A DNA stretch of 64,000 bases from CAYJLF01 sp964371055 (GCA_964371055.1 CAYJLF010000001.1:248001-312000); one strand, 5' to 3'. Shown: positions 1-8,444, counted from the stretch's first letter. The notes: generated from the letters alone by a model not told the origin. Translations and numbers: made by a program.

Positions 1-552
1 CGCGTGACGCCAGGGATCACGCACGTGGGGCGGGACGATCGGCGTGGCGATGATCTGCGAGTGCGGATGCTCGAGCGAGGTCCCGGCCCCGGGCCCGTAG
101 TTACGGAAGAGGGTGACCAGGTTGACCCGCGAGTCGGAGGCGATGGCGAGGTGGCGCGATCGGTACGCCAGGAGGACCTGCCGCAGGTGATCGAGTGGAA
201 GGAGCTCGAGGGAGTGATCATGGTGCGGCGACTCGATGACGACCTCGGCCACGCCGAAGCCACCTGCGCGCAAGAAAGGTCCTTCCTGCGCCCGTGCCGT
301 CGGGGCCTCCGCGGCGAGCGCGCCGAACTTGTTCGGCACGACCCGCACCTGCCACTGGCCGGCTCGCTCCTGCAGGTAGGTCGGCTCGGGTGTCCGATCC
401 TCATGCCCGGGGCAGAAAGGGCAGTCCTCGCGGTAGGCCGGGACCGGAGCGCGATCCTGCTCTGCCCGCCTCATCTGATCGGGACGCCGGCCCCGTTCCG
501 GCGCGATGATGACCCACTCCTTGGTCACGAAGTTCTGGCGAAACTCCGACAT
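1..552 (-). CDS. galT: Galactose-1-phosphate uridylyltransferase, N-terminal 184 residues (cut by window edge)
   Basis: This is the N-terminal half of GalT, the Leloir-pathway enzyme that exchanges UMP between UDP-glucose and galactose-1-phosphate in the cytoplasm. Visible marks are the opening segment FRQNFVTKEWVIIAPER, the zinc-type pair CPFC at residues 44-47, and the diagnostic run FRNYGPGAGTSLEHPHSQ with the HxHxQ active-site motif at about 162-166. The family is about 330-350 residues long, so roughly half the gene lies beyond position 1. The ATG at 550-552 is supported by a GAGGAGG ribosome-binding site 4-5 bases upstream. The next gene is divergent and separated by 535 bases of non-coding DNA. 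The HIT-like family also contains ADP-sulfurylase-type relatives, but the motif context fits GalT best. Confidence 0.88.
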   Translation of the reverse strand, partial: MSEFRQNFVTKEWVIIAPERGRRPDQMRRAEQDRAPVPAYREDCPFCPGHEDRTPEPTYLQERAGQWQVRVVPNKFGALAAEAPTARAQEGPFLRAGGFGVAEVVIESPHHDHSLELLPLDHLRQVLLAYRSRHLAIASDSRVNLVTLFRNYGPGAGTSLEHPHSQIIATPIVPPHVRDPWRHA

Positions 553-1087
553 CGAACCTCCTCGCTTCCGGGCGCCTTGGCGTCGGCGAAGGGTCCCGTT
601 CGGGGGCAAAATGCCGGCGCGGGCCTCACACCTGAGAACAGGGAAGCCTCTGGGGAGGGGTGCGGCCAGAACTACGCGCCCGGTGCTAGCACGCCAGGTC
701 CGACCCACCCAGGGCGGTTCGAAATCCCGCCACACCCGACCCCTGGGCTTCCTCCGTCCCGGTGCAGACCCGCGCCGCATCCGAATCGAAGGAACAGCGC
801 CTCCGGCGTCTAGCCGGGAACACTGCCGAGAATAGACTGACAACTGCCATGCCAGTTCCAATCGACAGTGCCATAAAATCATATCTGATTATCTATCAAT
901 CGATTATGAGGATATCGCCTTCCCTCCTCCGTGGCCCGATCGACCCTCATCCCTTCCTGAGCCGTGGCGTATCTTCACACTATTACCTTTTTTCACAGTA
1001 GGCCGCGCCTCCTCCGCGTGCTACGGTCCCCCCGATCGAAACCATGCCCCGGGGGCCCCGCCGGCGTTCGCCGGACTGAGGAGCGCC
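553..1087. other. Intergenic region with an AT-rich island between divergent galT and regulator genes
   Basis: I see no convincing gene here. The galT-proximal half (553-835) is GC-rich like the rest of the window. About 835-1000 is strikingly AT-rich (runs such as CATAAAATCATATCTGATTA), as expected for a divergent control region. It holds a perfect match to the IHF consensus (listed separately). On the minus strand at 840-854, TGGCATG-4-TTGT resembles a sigma-54 promoter, but the invariant GC of the -12 box is GT, so it is weak. A T-arm-like stretch near 715-732 (GGTTCGAAATCCCGCC) does not fold into a tRNA with its surroundings. Confidence 0.6.
894..906 (+). promoter_or_regulatory. Perfect IHF-consensus match in the AT-rich divergent region
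   Basis: TATCAATCGATTA matches the IHF consensus WATCAANNNNTTR at every defined position and sits in the only AT-rich island near a sigma-54 activator gene. IHF bends DNA between enhancer-bound activators and sigma-54 promoters. The match alone does not prove binding, and AT-rich DNA yields chance matches. Confidence 0.35.
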
Positions 1088-2599
1088 ATGCCGGAAGCAT
1101 ACAATCAGAGCCGCGAGGAGCAGAACGTGATGGGCTCGCCGCGTCGCATCCTGGTCGTGGACGACGAGGAGCCGATCCGCAAGGGTCTCGCCCGGATCGT
1201 CACCCTGATGGGTCATCAGGTCGAACTCGCAGCCGATGCCGAGGACGGCCTCACGCGGGCCCTCGCGGCCCCGCCGGACCTGATCATCACCGATCTGCAC
1301 CTTCCGGGACGGAGCGGCCTCGATCTCATCAGCGATCTCATCGAGCGAGGAGTCGACGCGACCGTGCTGGTGTTGACCGCCCACGGCACGATCGAGACCG
1401 CGATCGAGGCGACGCGGCGCGGGGTGTACGACTACCTCACCAAGCCGGTCGATCCCGAACGCCTGCAGACGGTGATCCTCAAGGGACTCGAACGATCGGC
1501 CATGCGGCAGGAAGTGCTGCTGCTGCGCCGGGAGATGGTGCGCAGCGGCCGCCTGCAGAAGCTCGTGGGCAAGAGCCCGTCCATGCTCGAGCTCTACCGG
1601 ATGATCGAGCAGATCGCCCCTTCGAACGCCCCGGTGCTCATCACCGGCGAGAGCGGCACGGGCAAGGAGCTGGTCGCCCGCGCCATCCACAATCTGAGCA
1701 CGCGAACGGCCAGCCGGTTCGTCCCGATCAGCTGCGCGGCGATCCCCGAGACACTCCTCGAGGACGAAATCCTGGGGCATGAGAAGGGCGCGTTCACTTC
1801 GGCCTCGTCCTCCCGCGCCGGTGTCTTCGAACTGGCCGATCGCGGCACTCTCTTCCTGGACGAGATCGCGGAGATGCCGGCCAGTCTGCAGAGCAAGCTG
1901 CTCCGGGTGCTCGAGGAGCGTCGCGTGCGCCGCATCGGAGGAGAGCGGGAGTTCCCGATCGACGTCCGGGTGCTGGCCGCGACCAACGCGCAGATCGTCC
2001 CTCGCCTGGCCGACGGCACCTTTCGGGAGGACCTCTACTTCCGCCTCAACGTCTTCAACCTGCACCTGCCGCCCCTGCGCGAACGAAGGGAGGACATCCC
2101 GCTGCTGGCTCAGTCCTTCCTGGAGGAATTCGCGCACGAGGATGGGAAGCAGGTCGTCGGCTTCTCCGAGGAGACGCTGCAGGAGCTGATCCGTCACTTC
2201 TGGCCCGGCAACGTGCGTGAACTCCGCAACGTGGTGCAACGCGCCGTGATTCTGTGCCGGGAGTCGGAGGTGCAGCCAGCGGATCTTCCCCCGTCCGTGC
2301 GGGCGAGCAGCGGATCGCGGCCGGGGCAATACCGTGCCGGCGACCCGTTCCCCGCTGTCCGCGCGGCCACGGCCGGCGCCCGCGGCGACGGTTCGATCTC
2401 GGTGCCGGTCGGCACTCCTCTGGAGGAGGTCGAGCGCATCGTGATCCTGCGCACCCTCGAAGCGTGCGGCGACAACAAGACACGCGCCGCGGCCCTCCTC
2501 GGGATCAGCGCGAAGACTCTGCACACCAAACTGAACCGCTACGGCGTTCGCGAGGACGGACGCGACCACCGCGACTCATCGGGGCGGGGGCCGTCATGA
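1088..2599 (+). CDS. Sigma-54-dependent response regulator, NtrC family
   Basis: A three-domain NtrC-type activator of 503 residues. A receiver domain (about 20-135) carries the acidic pocket VVDDEE, the phosphoacceptor Asp at residue 69 (IITDLHLPG) and KPVD. A central AAA+ domain has Walker A GESGTGKE (187-194) and Walker B-type GTLFLDEIAEMP. A Fis-type helix-turn-helix closes the protein (NKTRAAALLGISAKTLHTKL). The sigma-54 contact loop reads GAFTSA (234-239) instead of GAFTGA. The ATG at 1088 follows GAGGAG with good spacing. A second ATG at 1130 also has a GAGGAG upstream and would only trim a nonconserved leader. The stop overlaps the start of the sensor kinase, so the two are translationally coupled. 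The target promoters are unknown. Confidence 0.93.
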   Translation: MPEAYNQSREEQNVMGSPRRILVVDDEEPIRKGLARIVTLMGHQVELAADAEDGLTRALAAPPDLIITDLHLPGRSGLDLISDLIERGVDATVLVLTAHGTIETAIEATRRGVYDYLTKPVDPERLQTVILKGLERSAMRQEVLLLRREMVRSGRLQKLVGKSPSMLELYRMIEQIAPSNAPVLITGESGTGKELVARAIHNLSTRTASRFVPISCAAIPETLLEDEILGHEKGAFTSASSSRAGVFELADRGTLFLDEIAEMPASLQSKLLRVLEERRVRRIGGEREFPIDVRVLAATNAQIVPRLADGTFREDLYFRLNVFNLHLPPLRERREDIPLLAQSFLEEFAHEDGKQVVGFSEETLQELIRHFWPGNVRELRNVVQRAVILCRESEVQPADLPPSVRASSGSRPGQYRAGDPFPAVRAATAGARGDGSISVPVGTPLEEVERIVILRTLEACGDNKTRAAALLGISAKTLHTKLNRYGVREDGRDHRDSSGRGPS

Positions 2600-4428
2600 A
2601 CCCGGGCCCGGGATCACGCCAGATCCTCAGGATCGGCTGGGGACCACGGCAGATCCTGATCCTCGTCCTCCTGGCCGCGATCCTCATCGTCATCTCGGGG
2701 CTGATCGAACTGGCCAACACCGCGCGCCTCGCGAGCGACAGCGCCGCGGTGGAGGGCGGTCTGATCGCGCAGACCCTGATCCTGCACATCGGCCAGACGG
2801 TGTCGGAGTCGACGGGCGACGCGGCCGACGCCATCCGGACCGACCCGAGAGTCCAGTTCACGCTCGAGGCCGCGACCTCCCAGGCGCCGTCCGTCGTCTA
2901 CGTCGCGGTCAGCGACACGGCATCGATCGCCATCCTGCACACCACGCCGGAACTGGTGGGGCGAGCCGTCGGAACGGCCGATCCCCTCCCCCGGCCGCAG
3001 GGCCTGGTCGAGTCTCTTCATCTCCTGTCGCGCCTGCGCCAGGCGCCACCGCTCTACGAGGAGACCACTCCCCTGCGCCTCGGCGAGCGCCCGTTCGTCA
3101 CGGTCCGCGTCGGCTTCTCCGGCAGCCTGCTCCGGGAGCGGGTGGGCGAGGTCTTCCGGAGAAGACTCCCGGTCGCGGGGGTGCAGATCGCACTGGCGAT
3201 CGTCGTCGGGATGGCGATGGCCGGCGTCCTCCGCGGTCGTCTCCGTCGGCTCGAGGCCGGCGTGACCGCCCTGCGCGAGGGGAGGTTCAGCGAGCGCATT
3301 CCGGAGAGCGGAATCGACGAGTTCAGCCGGCTGGCGCGCGATCTCAACCTCCTGAGCGAGCAGTTCGAGCGCGCGAACAGTGGCGCGGACTCCAGCCTCC
3401 GCCACACCGTCGAGCTGCTCGGTGACGGCATCCTCACCCTGGGGCCGCACCTCGAGATCGTCCTTTTGAACGGTCCGGCGGCCCGCTCGCTGGGACTGGA
3501 CACCACTTCGCTCGGTCGCCGGGTGTCGGAGGTGCTGGCCGAGGATCACCCGGTCCGGCGACTGGCCGAGGCCCTCTACCACGACGGGGCGCAGACGCTC
3601 TCCGTGGCCGTGCCCGGAACGAGCGACTCGACCCACGTCGCGGTCGGCCATCGCATCGCCGGCCCCTCGGGACCCGGGGGTGTTCTGATCGAGATCAAGG
3701 AGACCGCGGCCCTGCGTGAGCTGCACGCGCTCGTCGATCAGTCGCGCGTGCTGCGCCGTCTGGGACAGATGGCCGCCGGGGTGGCCCACGAGATCCGCAA
3801 CCCGCTCCAGTCGATCTACCTCGAGCTGGGTCACCTCCGCGCCGCCGAGCAGCCGAGCGCCGAGGAGACCCATACCCACGTTCAGAACGCGCTCGAAGAG
3901 ATCCAGCGCCTGCAGAAGGCGGTCACAGGCTTCCTCAAGGTGGCCCGGCTGCAACGGCTCTCCCTCGGAACGGTGTCTCCGCTCGAGCTCATGCGCGAGG
4001 TTCACGGCGCGCATGAGGCGGAGGCGAACCTGGCGGGGCTCGAGCTCGAGCTCAGCGCCGCGGATGAGATCCCCAGCCTGACCGGCGACGTGGAGGTCCT
4101 GCGGCAAGCGCTGCAGAATCTGGTCCGCAACGCGATCCAGGCCTTGCCGTCCGGGGAGAAAAAGGTCCTGCTTCGCGTGCGGCACGACAGTGGGTCGGTC
4201 GCCCTGTCGGTCGAGGACACGGGACCGGGGATTCCGCCCGAACACCTTGATCGGATCTTCGACCTCTACTTCACCACCAAAGAGGGGGGCACCGGGGTCG
4301 GGCTCGCCCTAGTGCGGCAGGCGGCGGAGATGCACGGTGGCATGGTCCAGGTCGAGAGCGACCCGGGGGTCGGTACCGTCGTGACGATGCGGCTCCCCGT
4401 ACGTCCCGAGCTCGAGGTGGAGGGATGA
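2596..4428 (+). CDS. Membrane sensor histidine kinase, partner of the upstream NtrC-type regulator
   Basis: A 610-residue inner-membrane kinase. A first transmembrane segment (about 17-38) is followed by an extracytoplasmic sensing region, a second segment near 195-212 and a HAMP linker. A PAS-like stretch (about 270-370) precedes the dimerisation helix with the phosphoacceptor His398 in AAGVAHEIRNPLQS. The HATPase domain shows N-box VRNAIQALP, G1 DTGPGIP, F-box FDLYFTTK and G2 GTGVGLALVRQ. The ATG overlaps the regulator's stop codon (ATGA), which argues for a cognate pair. The H-box and domain layout match NtrB/AtoS-like partners of sigma-54 activators. The signal sensed cannot be read from the sequence. 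Confidence 0.92.
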   Translation: MNPGPGSRQILRIGWGPRQILILVLLAAILIVISGLIELANTARLASDSAAVEGGLIAQTLILHIGQTVSESTGDAADAIRTDPRVQFTLEAATSQAPSVVYVAVSDTASIAILHTTPELVGRAVGTADPLPRPQGLVESLHLLSRLRQAPPLYEETTPLRLGERPFVTVRVGFSGSLLRERVGEVFRRRLPVAGVQIALAIVVGMAMAGVLRGRLRRLEAGVTALREGRFSERIPESGIDEFSRLARDLNLLSEQFERANSGADSSLRHTVELLGDGILTLGPHLEIVLLNGPAARSLGLDTTSLGRRVSEVLAEDHPVRRLAEALYHDGAQTLSVAVPGTSDSTHVAVGHRIAGPSGPGGVLIEIKETAALRELHALVDQSRVLRRLGQMAAGVAHEIRNPLQSIYLELGHLRAAEQPSAEETHTHVQNALEEIQRLQKAVTGFLKVARLQRLSLGTVSPLELMREVHGAHEAEANLAGLELELSAADEIPSLTGDVEVLRQALQNLVRNAIQALPSGEKKVLLRVRHDSGSVALSVEDTGPGIPPEHLDRIFDLYFTTKEGGTGVGLALVRQAAEMHGGMVQVESDPGVGTVVTMRLPVRPELEVEG

Positions 4429-5156
4429 AGCGACAAACTCGACCACACCCGGGGCGGCGCCTTCCCTCGACGGTAGCCGGGGCGCGCGTGAGCCATCCAA
4501 CGGCGCTCTTTCCGTGGCGTGCGCGCGGTCGAAGGGTCGTGCGGCCGTGCCGAGGGGAGATCCTCGCTAGAACCGGCCTTCTGCTCGCGATCATCCTGGC
4601 CGGATGCGCTCCGGTTCCCCGGTTCGGTCCGCCCCCCACCGTGGGCCCGCCCTACTTTCCCCCTCCGGAGCCGGTCTGGGTCGTCCTCGATCCGAAGCTC
4701 TACGGGTATGCCGACAGCACGGCGGTCGGCTCCACTCATCGCCCGACCGAGGCCCGACCGGCCCGCGCCCGGGCCGGCCGAACCGGTCCCGACGAGGATC
4801 CGATCGCTTCCCGCGGAACCGACGTGGTCGACTCGCCCGGAGCGTCGCCCGGGCGGGCCACGATTCCCGAGCCGATCCCAGAAGTCACCCCACGGCTCGC
4901 ACCCGGCATTGCGATCGATCTGCCGCCCGCCGACGTCGTTCGCCTGGAGCGGGCCGCGCGTCGGAACCTCGCGGCGGCCGACTCGCTGGTCCGCATCGCA
5001 GACCGGAGATCCGCGACCGGAACGCGGCGCGACAAGGCGGAAACCGCCGTCGGGTTGATGGCGCAGGCGCGCGAGGCGCTGGCACGGGGAGATGCGCGGG
5101 CGGCCGCGAACCTGGCCTACAAGGCCCGGCTCCTGGCCGCCGAGGCGGGGCGATGA
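4425..5156 (+). CDS. Lipoprotein with helical C-terminal domain (DUF4398-like)
   Basis: Translated from the ATG that overlaps the kinase stop (ATGA), the protein has 243 residues with a lipobox LAGC at Cys61 after a hydrophobic segment. A 60-residue leader is long for a lipoprotein. An internal GTG at 4539, preceded by GAAGG, would give a normal 23-residue signal and may be the true start. The middle is Pro/Arg-rich and probably disordered. The last 75 residues are Ala-rich amphipathic helix (RLERAARRNLAAADSLVRIA; GDARAAANLAYKARLLAAEA), resembling small envelope DUF4398 lipoproteins. It sits in the two-component operon, so it could be an accessory to signal sensing. That role is inference. 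Confidence 0.65.
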   Translation: MKRQTRPHPGRRLPSTVAGARVSHPTALFPWRARGRRVVRPCRGEILARTGLLLAIILAGCAPVPRFGPPPTVGPPYFPPPEPVWVVLDPKLYGYADSTAVGSTHRPTEARPARARAGRTGPDEDPIASRGTDVVDSPGASPGRATIPEPIPEVTPRLAPGIAIDLPPADVVRLERAARRNLAAADSLVRIADRRSATGTRRDKAETAVGLMAQAREALARGDARAAANLAYKARLLAAEAGR

Positions 5157-5196
5157 ACTCAGCCGGCCCGGATCACGACGACCGCGGGGCCGGGGC

Positions 5197-6081
5197 ATGA
5201 CCCCGTTTCGTTTCCCGCACGGGCGGGAACTCCGCGACGCCATCCTCGACTACACTCTGATCGTGGTCGGCTCCGCAATCGTCGGGGTCGGCACCAACCT
5301 CTTCTTCGTCCCGAACAACGTCGTCTCGGGAGGGATCACCGGAATCGCGATTCTCGCTCACGCGCTCTTCAAGACTCCGGTCGGAGCCGGGATCCTGGTC
5401 CTGAACATTCCGCTCCTCTGGCTCGGCTGGCGATACGCGGGGGGGCTGAGGTTCTTCCTCCGAACCGCGGTCGCGGTCCTCGTGCTTTCCGCCGTGATCG
5501 ACCTCACCGCGCCGCACCTCGCATCACCGACCGGGGATCGGCTCCTGATCATCTGTTATGGAGGCCTGCTGGACGGGCTGGGACTCGGGCTGGTCTTCCG
5601 GGGGCACGGCACCACCGGCGGGACCGATATCCTTGCGCGACTGGCGAAGCGCTATCTCGGGCTGTCGCTGGGCGTCGGTCTGTTGGCGATGAACGTCGTG
5701 ATCTTCGGCGCAGCCGCCTTCTTCTTCGGGCTGGAGGCAGTGATGGTCGCGCTGGCGTTGGCGTTCGTCTCCGCGCGGGTGGTCGACCTCGTGCAGGAGG
5801 GATTCTCGGCCACGCGGATCGCGCTCATCGTCAGCCGCCGTCCCGAGGAGGTGCGCCGCGCGGTCTTCGAGCGGCTCGGGCGCGGTCTGACGCTGCTCGA
5901 GGCGCGCGGCGGTTACAGCGAAGAGTCACGTCCGGTCCTCTTCGTCGCCGTCGCCTCGAACGAAGTCGTGAGGTTGAAGCGCATCCTGGCCGAGGTGGAC
6001 AAGGACGCCTTCGTCACGATCGCCGCGGCGAAAGAGGTCCTGGGCGAAGGATTCGCGCCGATCCACGGCGAGGAGCGCTAG
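5197..6081 (+). CDS. YitT-family membrane protein (DUF161 plus DUF2179)
   Basis: A 294-residue integral membrane protein with about five to six hydrophobic segments over the first 200 residues. The family-typical signature VGTNLFFVPNNVVSGGITGIA appears in its first half and GHGTTGGTDILAR in its second. The cytosolic DUF2179 domain follows (GRGLTLLEARGGYSEESR; LKRILAEVDKDAFVTI). Both parts are those of YitT/YpjC-type proteins, whose substrate is not established. The ATG is 40 bases after the lipoprotein stop, so it is probably the fourth gene of the kinase operon. Its presence there hints at envelope homeostasis, but nothing in the sequence proves it. Confidence 0.88.
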   Translation: MTPFRFPHGRELRDAILDYTLIVVGSAIVGVGTNLFFVPNNVVSGGITGIAILAHALFKTPVGAGILVLNIPLLWLGWRYAGGLRFFLRTAVAVLVLSAVIDLTAPHLASPTGDRLLIICYGGLLDGLGLGLVFRGHGTTGGTDILARLAKRYLGLSLGVGLLAMNVVIFGAAAFFFGLEAVMVALALAFVSARVVDLVQEGFSATRIALIVSRRPEEVRRAVFERLGRGLTLLEARGGYSEESRPVLFVAVASNEVVRLKRILAEVDKDAFVTIAAAKEVLGEGFAPIHGEER

Positions 6082-6121
6082 CAGGGTGCTGAAAAACTGG
6101 GCCAGCCGCGCCGGCAGCCGG

Positions 6122-6610
6122 CTACCGCGCCAGCTCCCGGATCATCTCCGTAAAGTCGGGATACGAAGCCAGAAGGCGCTCGGCGTCCGGGCGTTCGTAG
6201 TCGGTGGGATCGAATCCCGGAGCCATGGTCGTGCCGAGGAGGGCGAACCGGCCGCCGGGCGCCAGGCGCGAGCCCTGCCACACTCCGGCCGGCACCACGA
6301 CCTGCGGGCGCATCCCGGCACCGAAGTCGGTGCCGATCGTGATGATGCGCCCGCCGCCATCCGGCCGCAGTTGTAGCATCTCCACCGGATCTCCCAGGTA
6401 GAAGTGGAAGATCTCGTCACCGCGCAGGCGATGGAGCGCGGACACGCTGTCGGGCGTGAGGAGGTAGTAGATCGCGGTCGAGAGCGAACGGCGGACGCCT
6501 GCCGCCGAGGTAAAACTCTCATCGGACCGGTAGGTCTCGACGAACCAGCCCCCTTCGACCGGGTGCGGCTTGAGGTCGAGCTGCCAGACAAGGTCCTCGA
6601 GACTCGGCAT
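6122..6610 (-). CDS. DUF985 cupin-superfamily protein (cupin_5)
   Basis: A 162-residue single-domain cupin of the DUF985 type. Diagnostic stretches are LDLKPHPVEGGWFVETYRS at the N-terminus, STAIYYLLTPDSVSALHRL, DEIFHFYLGDPVEMLQL and QVVVPAGVWQGSRL, ending with FEGF-like PGFDPTDYE. The family has no firmly assigned reaction; the conserved His and Glu residues suggest metal or sugar binding. The ATG is preceded by GGAGGG. It lies 14 bases downstream of the MNIO partner gene and is probably co-transcribed with it, which is an unusual companion for this family. Confidence 0.88.
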   Translation of the reverse strand: MPSLEDLVWQLDLKPHPVEGGWFVETYRSDESFTSAAGVRRSLSTAIYYLLTPDSVSALHRLRGDEIFHFYLGDPVEMLQLRPDGGGRIITIGTDFGAGMRPQVVVPAGVWQGSRLAPGGRFALLGTTMAPGFDPTDYERPDAERLLASYPDFTEMIRELAR

Positions 6611-6624
6611 CGGTCCCTCCACCC

Positions 6625-7509
6625 CTAATCCGCGCGAACCAGGAGCCCCTCGCCGATCAGTCCGTCCAGGACGTCGGCATCTTCGCCCGGCTCGGCACCC
6701 AACGCGCGCGCGACGGCCAGAAGCTCGCCTCGCGTCGCCCCCGGAGCGACCGCGCGCAGGAGGCCGGCCAGCTCGGCCGTCACCGGGGCGTAACGCACGC
6801 CGACGGATGACCACTCCAGTCCCGCCTCAGGGGGACGCTCGATGAGGAGATCCTCCTGGGCGGCGGCATCGAGTTCGAGCAACACGGGAAGCGACCACTG
6901 GCGATCGAGCACCGAGGCGACCGGGGAGCGCCCGCCCAGGCGGAGAGCCTTCGAGATGCGAGTATGGAGTTCGCCCGTCCCGGCCGGCACGCGCAGCACT
7001 TCGGCCCACGGGGCCAGGCAGAAGCGTTCCGGGACCGCGGGATCGGGGCCTCTCTCGCCAACCCGTCGCAGCCGCGCGATCGCCGCCTCCAGTCTCGCCA
7101 GAGGGGCGATCCGCGGATCCGCGCGAGCGTCCCCGTGCTCGGCCCCCTCGAGGTACCGCGCGAAGGCAAGGACCATCGACTCTCCCCGCCGCACGCACTC
7201 ATGGAAGACGCGGGCGGAGAAGAAGGCGTCGAGCAGCTCCGTCTCGACGCGCACGGTCCCCTCGCGCATCCTCCGGACCACGCAGGCGGAGGCGACCGGA
7301 AACTCGTCGAGCAACCCGGTCAGCGACCGCGCCCGGCGCATCGGATCGGTCCGCCAGGCCCGCTCGTCTGCGGCCACCAGCCAGCTCCGTTCGACCTCTC
7401 CGAGTTCGTCCCCGGCCAGAACGGTGGCGCGATCCCGGTACACCGCATCCACCAGCGCCGGGTCGTAGAGCATGCGCACCATGACGCGATAGAGAGCTTC
7501 GACGCTCAT
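6625..7509 (-). CDS. MNIO (DUF692) partner protein with a possible PqqD/RRE-like C-terminus
   Basis: A 294-residue soluble protein whose ATG overlaps the stop codon of the DUF692 enzyme upstream (ATGA), so the two are made together. I do not recognise a named family with certainty. The N-terminal 120 residues are helical (LYRVMVRMLYDPALVDAVYR; RSLTGLLDEFPVASACVV), resembling accessory proteins that accompany DUF692/MbnB-type enzymes. The last 55 residues (VTAELAGLLRAVAPGATRGE through DVLDGLIGEGLLV) look like a small winged helix of the PqqD/RRE kind that binds leader peptides. If so, it would deliver a peptide substrate to the MNIO. Both the function and the fold are inference. Confidence 0.6.
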   Translation of the reverse strand: MSVEALYRVMVRMLYDPALVDAVYRDRATVLAGDELGEVERSWLVAADERAWRTDPMRRARSLTGLLDEFPVASACVVRRMREGTVRVETELLDAFFSARVFHECVRRGESMVLAFARYLEGAEHGDARADPRIAPLARLEAAIARLRRVGERGPDPAVPERFCLAPWAEVLRVPAGTGELHTRISKALRLGGRSPVASVLDRQWSLPVLLELDAAAQEDLLIERPPEAGLEWSSVGVRYAPVTAELAGLLRAVAPGATRGELLAVARALGAEPGEDADVLDGLIGEGLLVRAD

Positions 7510-8444
7510 CCCGCATCCCCTCTGCGCTCGGACGGGCCGGTGGCCTCGTCCGGCGCTGCCGGCGCCGGCGCCGTTCCCAGCGCCGACGCCTTCAGCACCT
7601 CCGCGATCCGACCGAAGTGAGGTCGCAGCGGGGGAAGCGGATTGCGCTCGCACTCGAAGACGACCGCCTTGAGATTCGGAGCCCGAGGCGCGACATGCTC
7701 GAGGATGGACCAGGTCTCGGGCAGGATCGAGGTCCCGTGATCATCCTCGACGAACCGATACCCCTCCGTCTCCCGCTCGGTCCCGCCGGCGACGTGCATC
7801 TCGACGACGCGCTCGAGCGGAAACTGATCGAGTCCGTCGAGCGGCCCGTGCTGCATCACCCGCTGGTAGATCGCCAGGTGCGCACAGTCGAGGAGAAAAC
7901 CGGTGTCGGCCTCCTCGCAGAGCAGAGCGAAGAACTCGAGGAGATCGAGGTCGCCCAAAAAGATCTGCCCCGGAGGGTTCTCCGGCAGGACCTCGAAGCC
8001 TGTCTCCCGGCGCAGTCGGTCGATCCCGACGGCCATCAGTCGCGCCCCCTCCCGCGAGAGGATCGGAGGGAGGAGCAGCATGTGCCCCCGCTCCCGTGGT
8101 CCGAAGTGCCACAGCCCCGCGTCCCCGCAGATCCAGGCGGGACGGAGTTCGCACGCGATCCGACGGACCTCGTCCAGCCAGGCCGAATCGAAGTCATCGG
8201 GATGGTCCAGGTTGAGGTCGAGGAAGTGATAGGTCGTGGGCAGGCCGTTCGCCGCCCAGGCGCGGGCGTGACGGTCGAGCCCTTTGGCCGTCTCGACCCC
8301 GACCTCGAGAAACGCGCCCCACCCGGGATCGGCATAGCCGAGCGCGTTGAGGTCGAGGGCACCGGGTTGATCGGCCGCGCCGTGCTCGGTGGAGACCCCC
8401 AGCCCCAGGGACGGAAGTCGCTTCACGCGTTGCAGAAAATCCAT
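7506..8444 (-). CDS. DUF692 / multinuclear non-heme iron oxidase (MNIO) family protein
   Basis: A 312-residue TIM-barrel-type protein of the DUF692 family, which includes MbnB and TglH, iron enzymes that modify cysteines in ribosomal peptides. The family landmarks are present in order: GLGVSTEHG at the N-terminus, FLEVGVET, YHFLDLNLDH, WICGDAGLWHFG, VLPENPP (about 150-157), GFLLDCAHLAIYQR, VVEMHVAGG, DDHGTSILPETW and a final acidic FECERNPLP. The conserved His, Glu, Asp and Asn positions that bind the irons therefore appear intact. The sequence is divergent from the common LDVNN-containing subgroup. The start codon has only a modest GGGAG upstream. Its substrate is unknown; no small Cys-rich gene is adjacent. 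Confidence 0.85.
   Translation of the reverse strand: MDFLQRVKRLPSLGLGVSTEHGAADQPGALDLNALGYADPGWGAFLEVGVETAKGLDRHARAWAANGLPTTYHFLDLNLDHPDDFDSAWLDEVRRIACELRPAWICGDAGLWHFGPRERGHMLLLPPILSREGARLMAVGIDRLRRETGFEVLPENPPGQIFLGDLDLLEFFALLCEEADTGFLLDCAHLAIYQRVMQHGPLDGLDQFPLERVVEMHVAGGTERETEGYRFVEDDHGTSILPETWSILEHVAPRAPNLKAVVFECERNPLPPLRPHFGRIAEVLKASALGTAPAPAAPDEATGPSERRGDAG

Noticed and set aside
690..735. tRNA T-arm-like sequence GGTTCGAAATCCCGCC
   Set aside because: The loop would be nine rather than seven bases, and no matching acceptor, D or anticodon arms with invariant bases are found upstream on either strand.
506..835. 109-residue open frame on the plus strand in the galT upstream region, and a 62-residue frame on the minus strand (686-874)
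   Set aside because: No ribosome-binding site and no recognisable domain; Arg/Pro-rich composition typical of chance frames in GC-rich DNA. The first also overlaps galT.
6082..6121. Bidirectional terminator between the YitT-type gene and the cupin gene
   Set aside because: Only short GCCGGC palindromes with too small a loop and no T-run on either strand.
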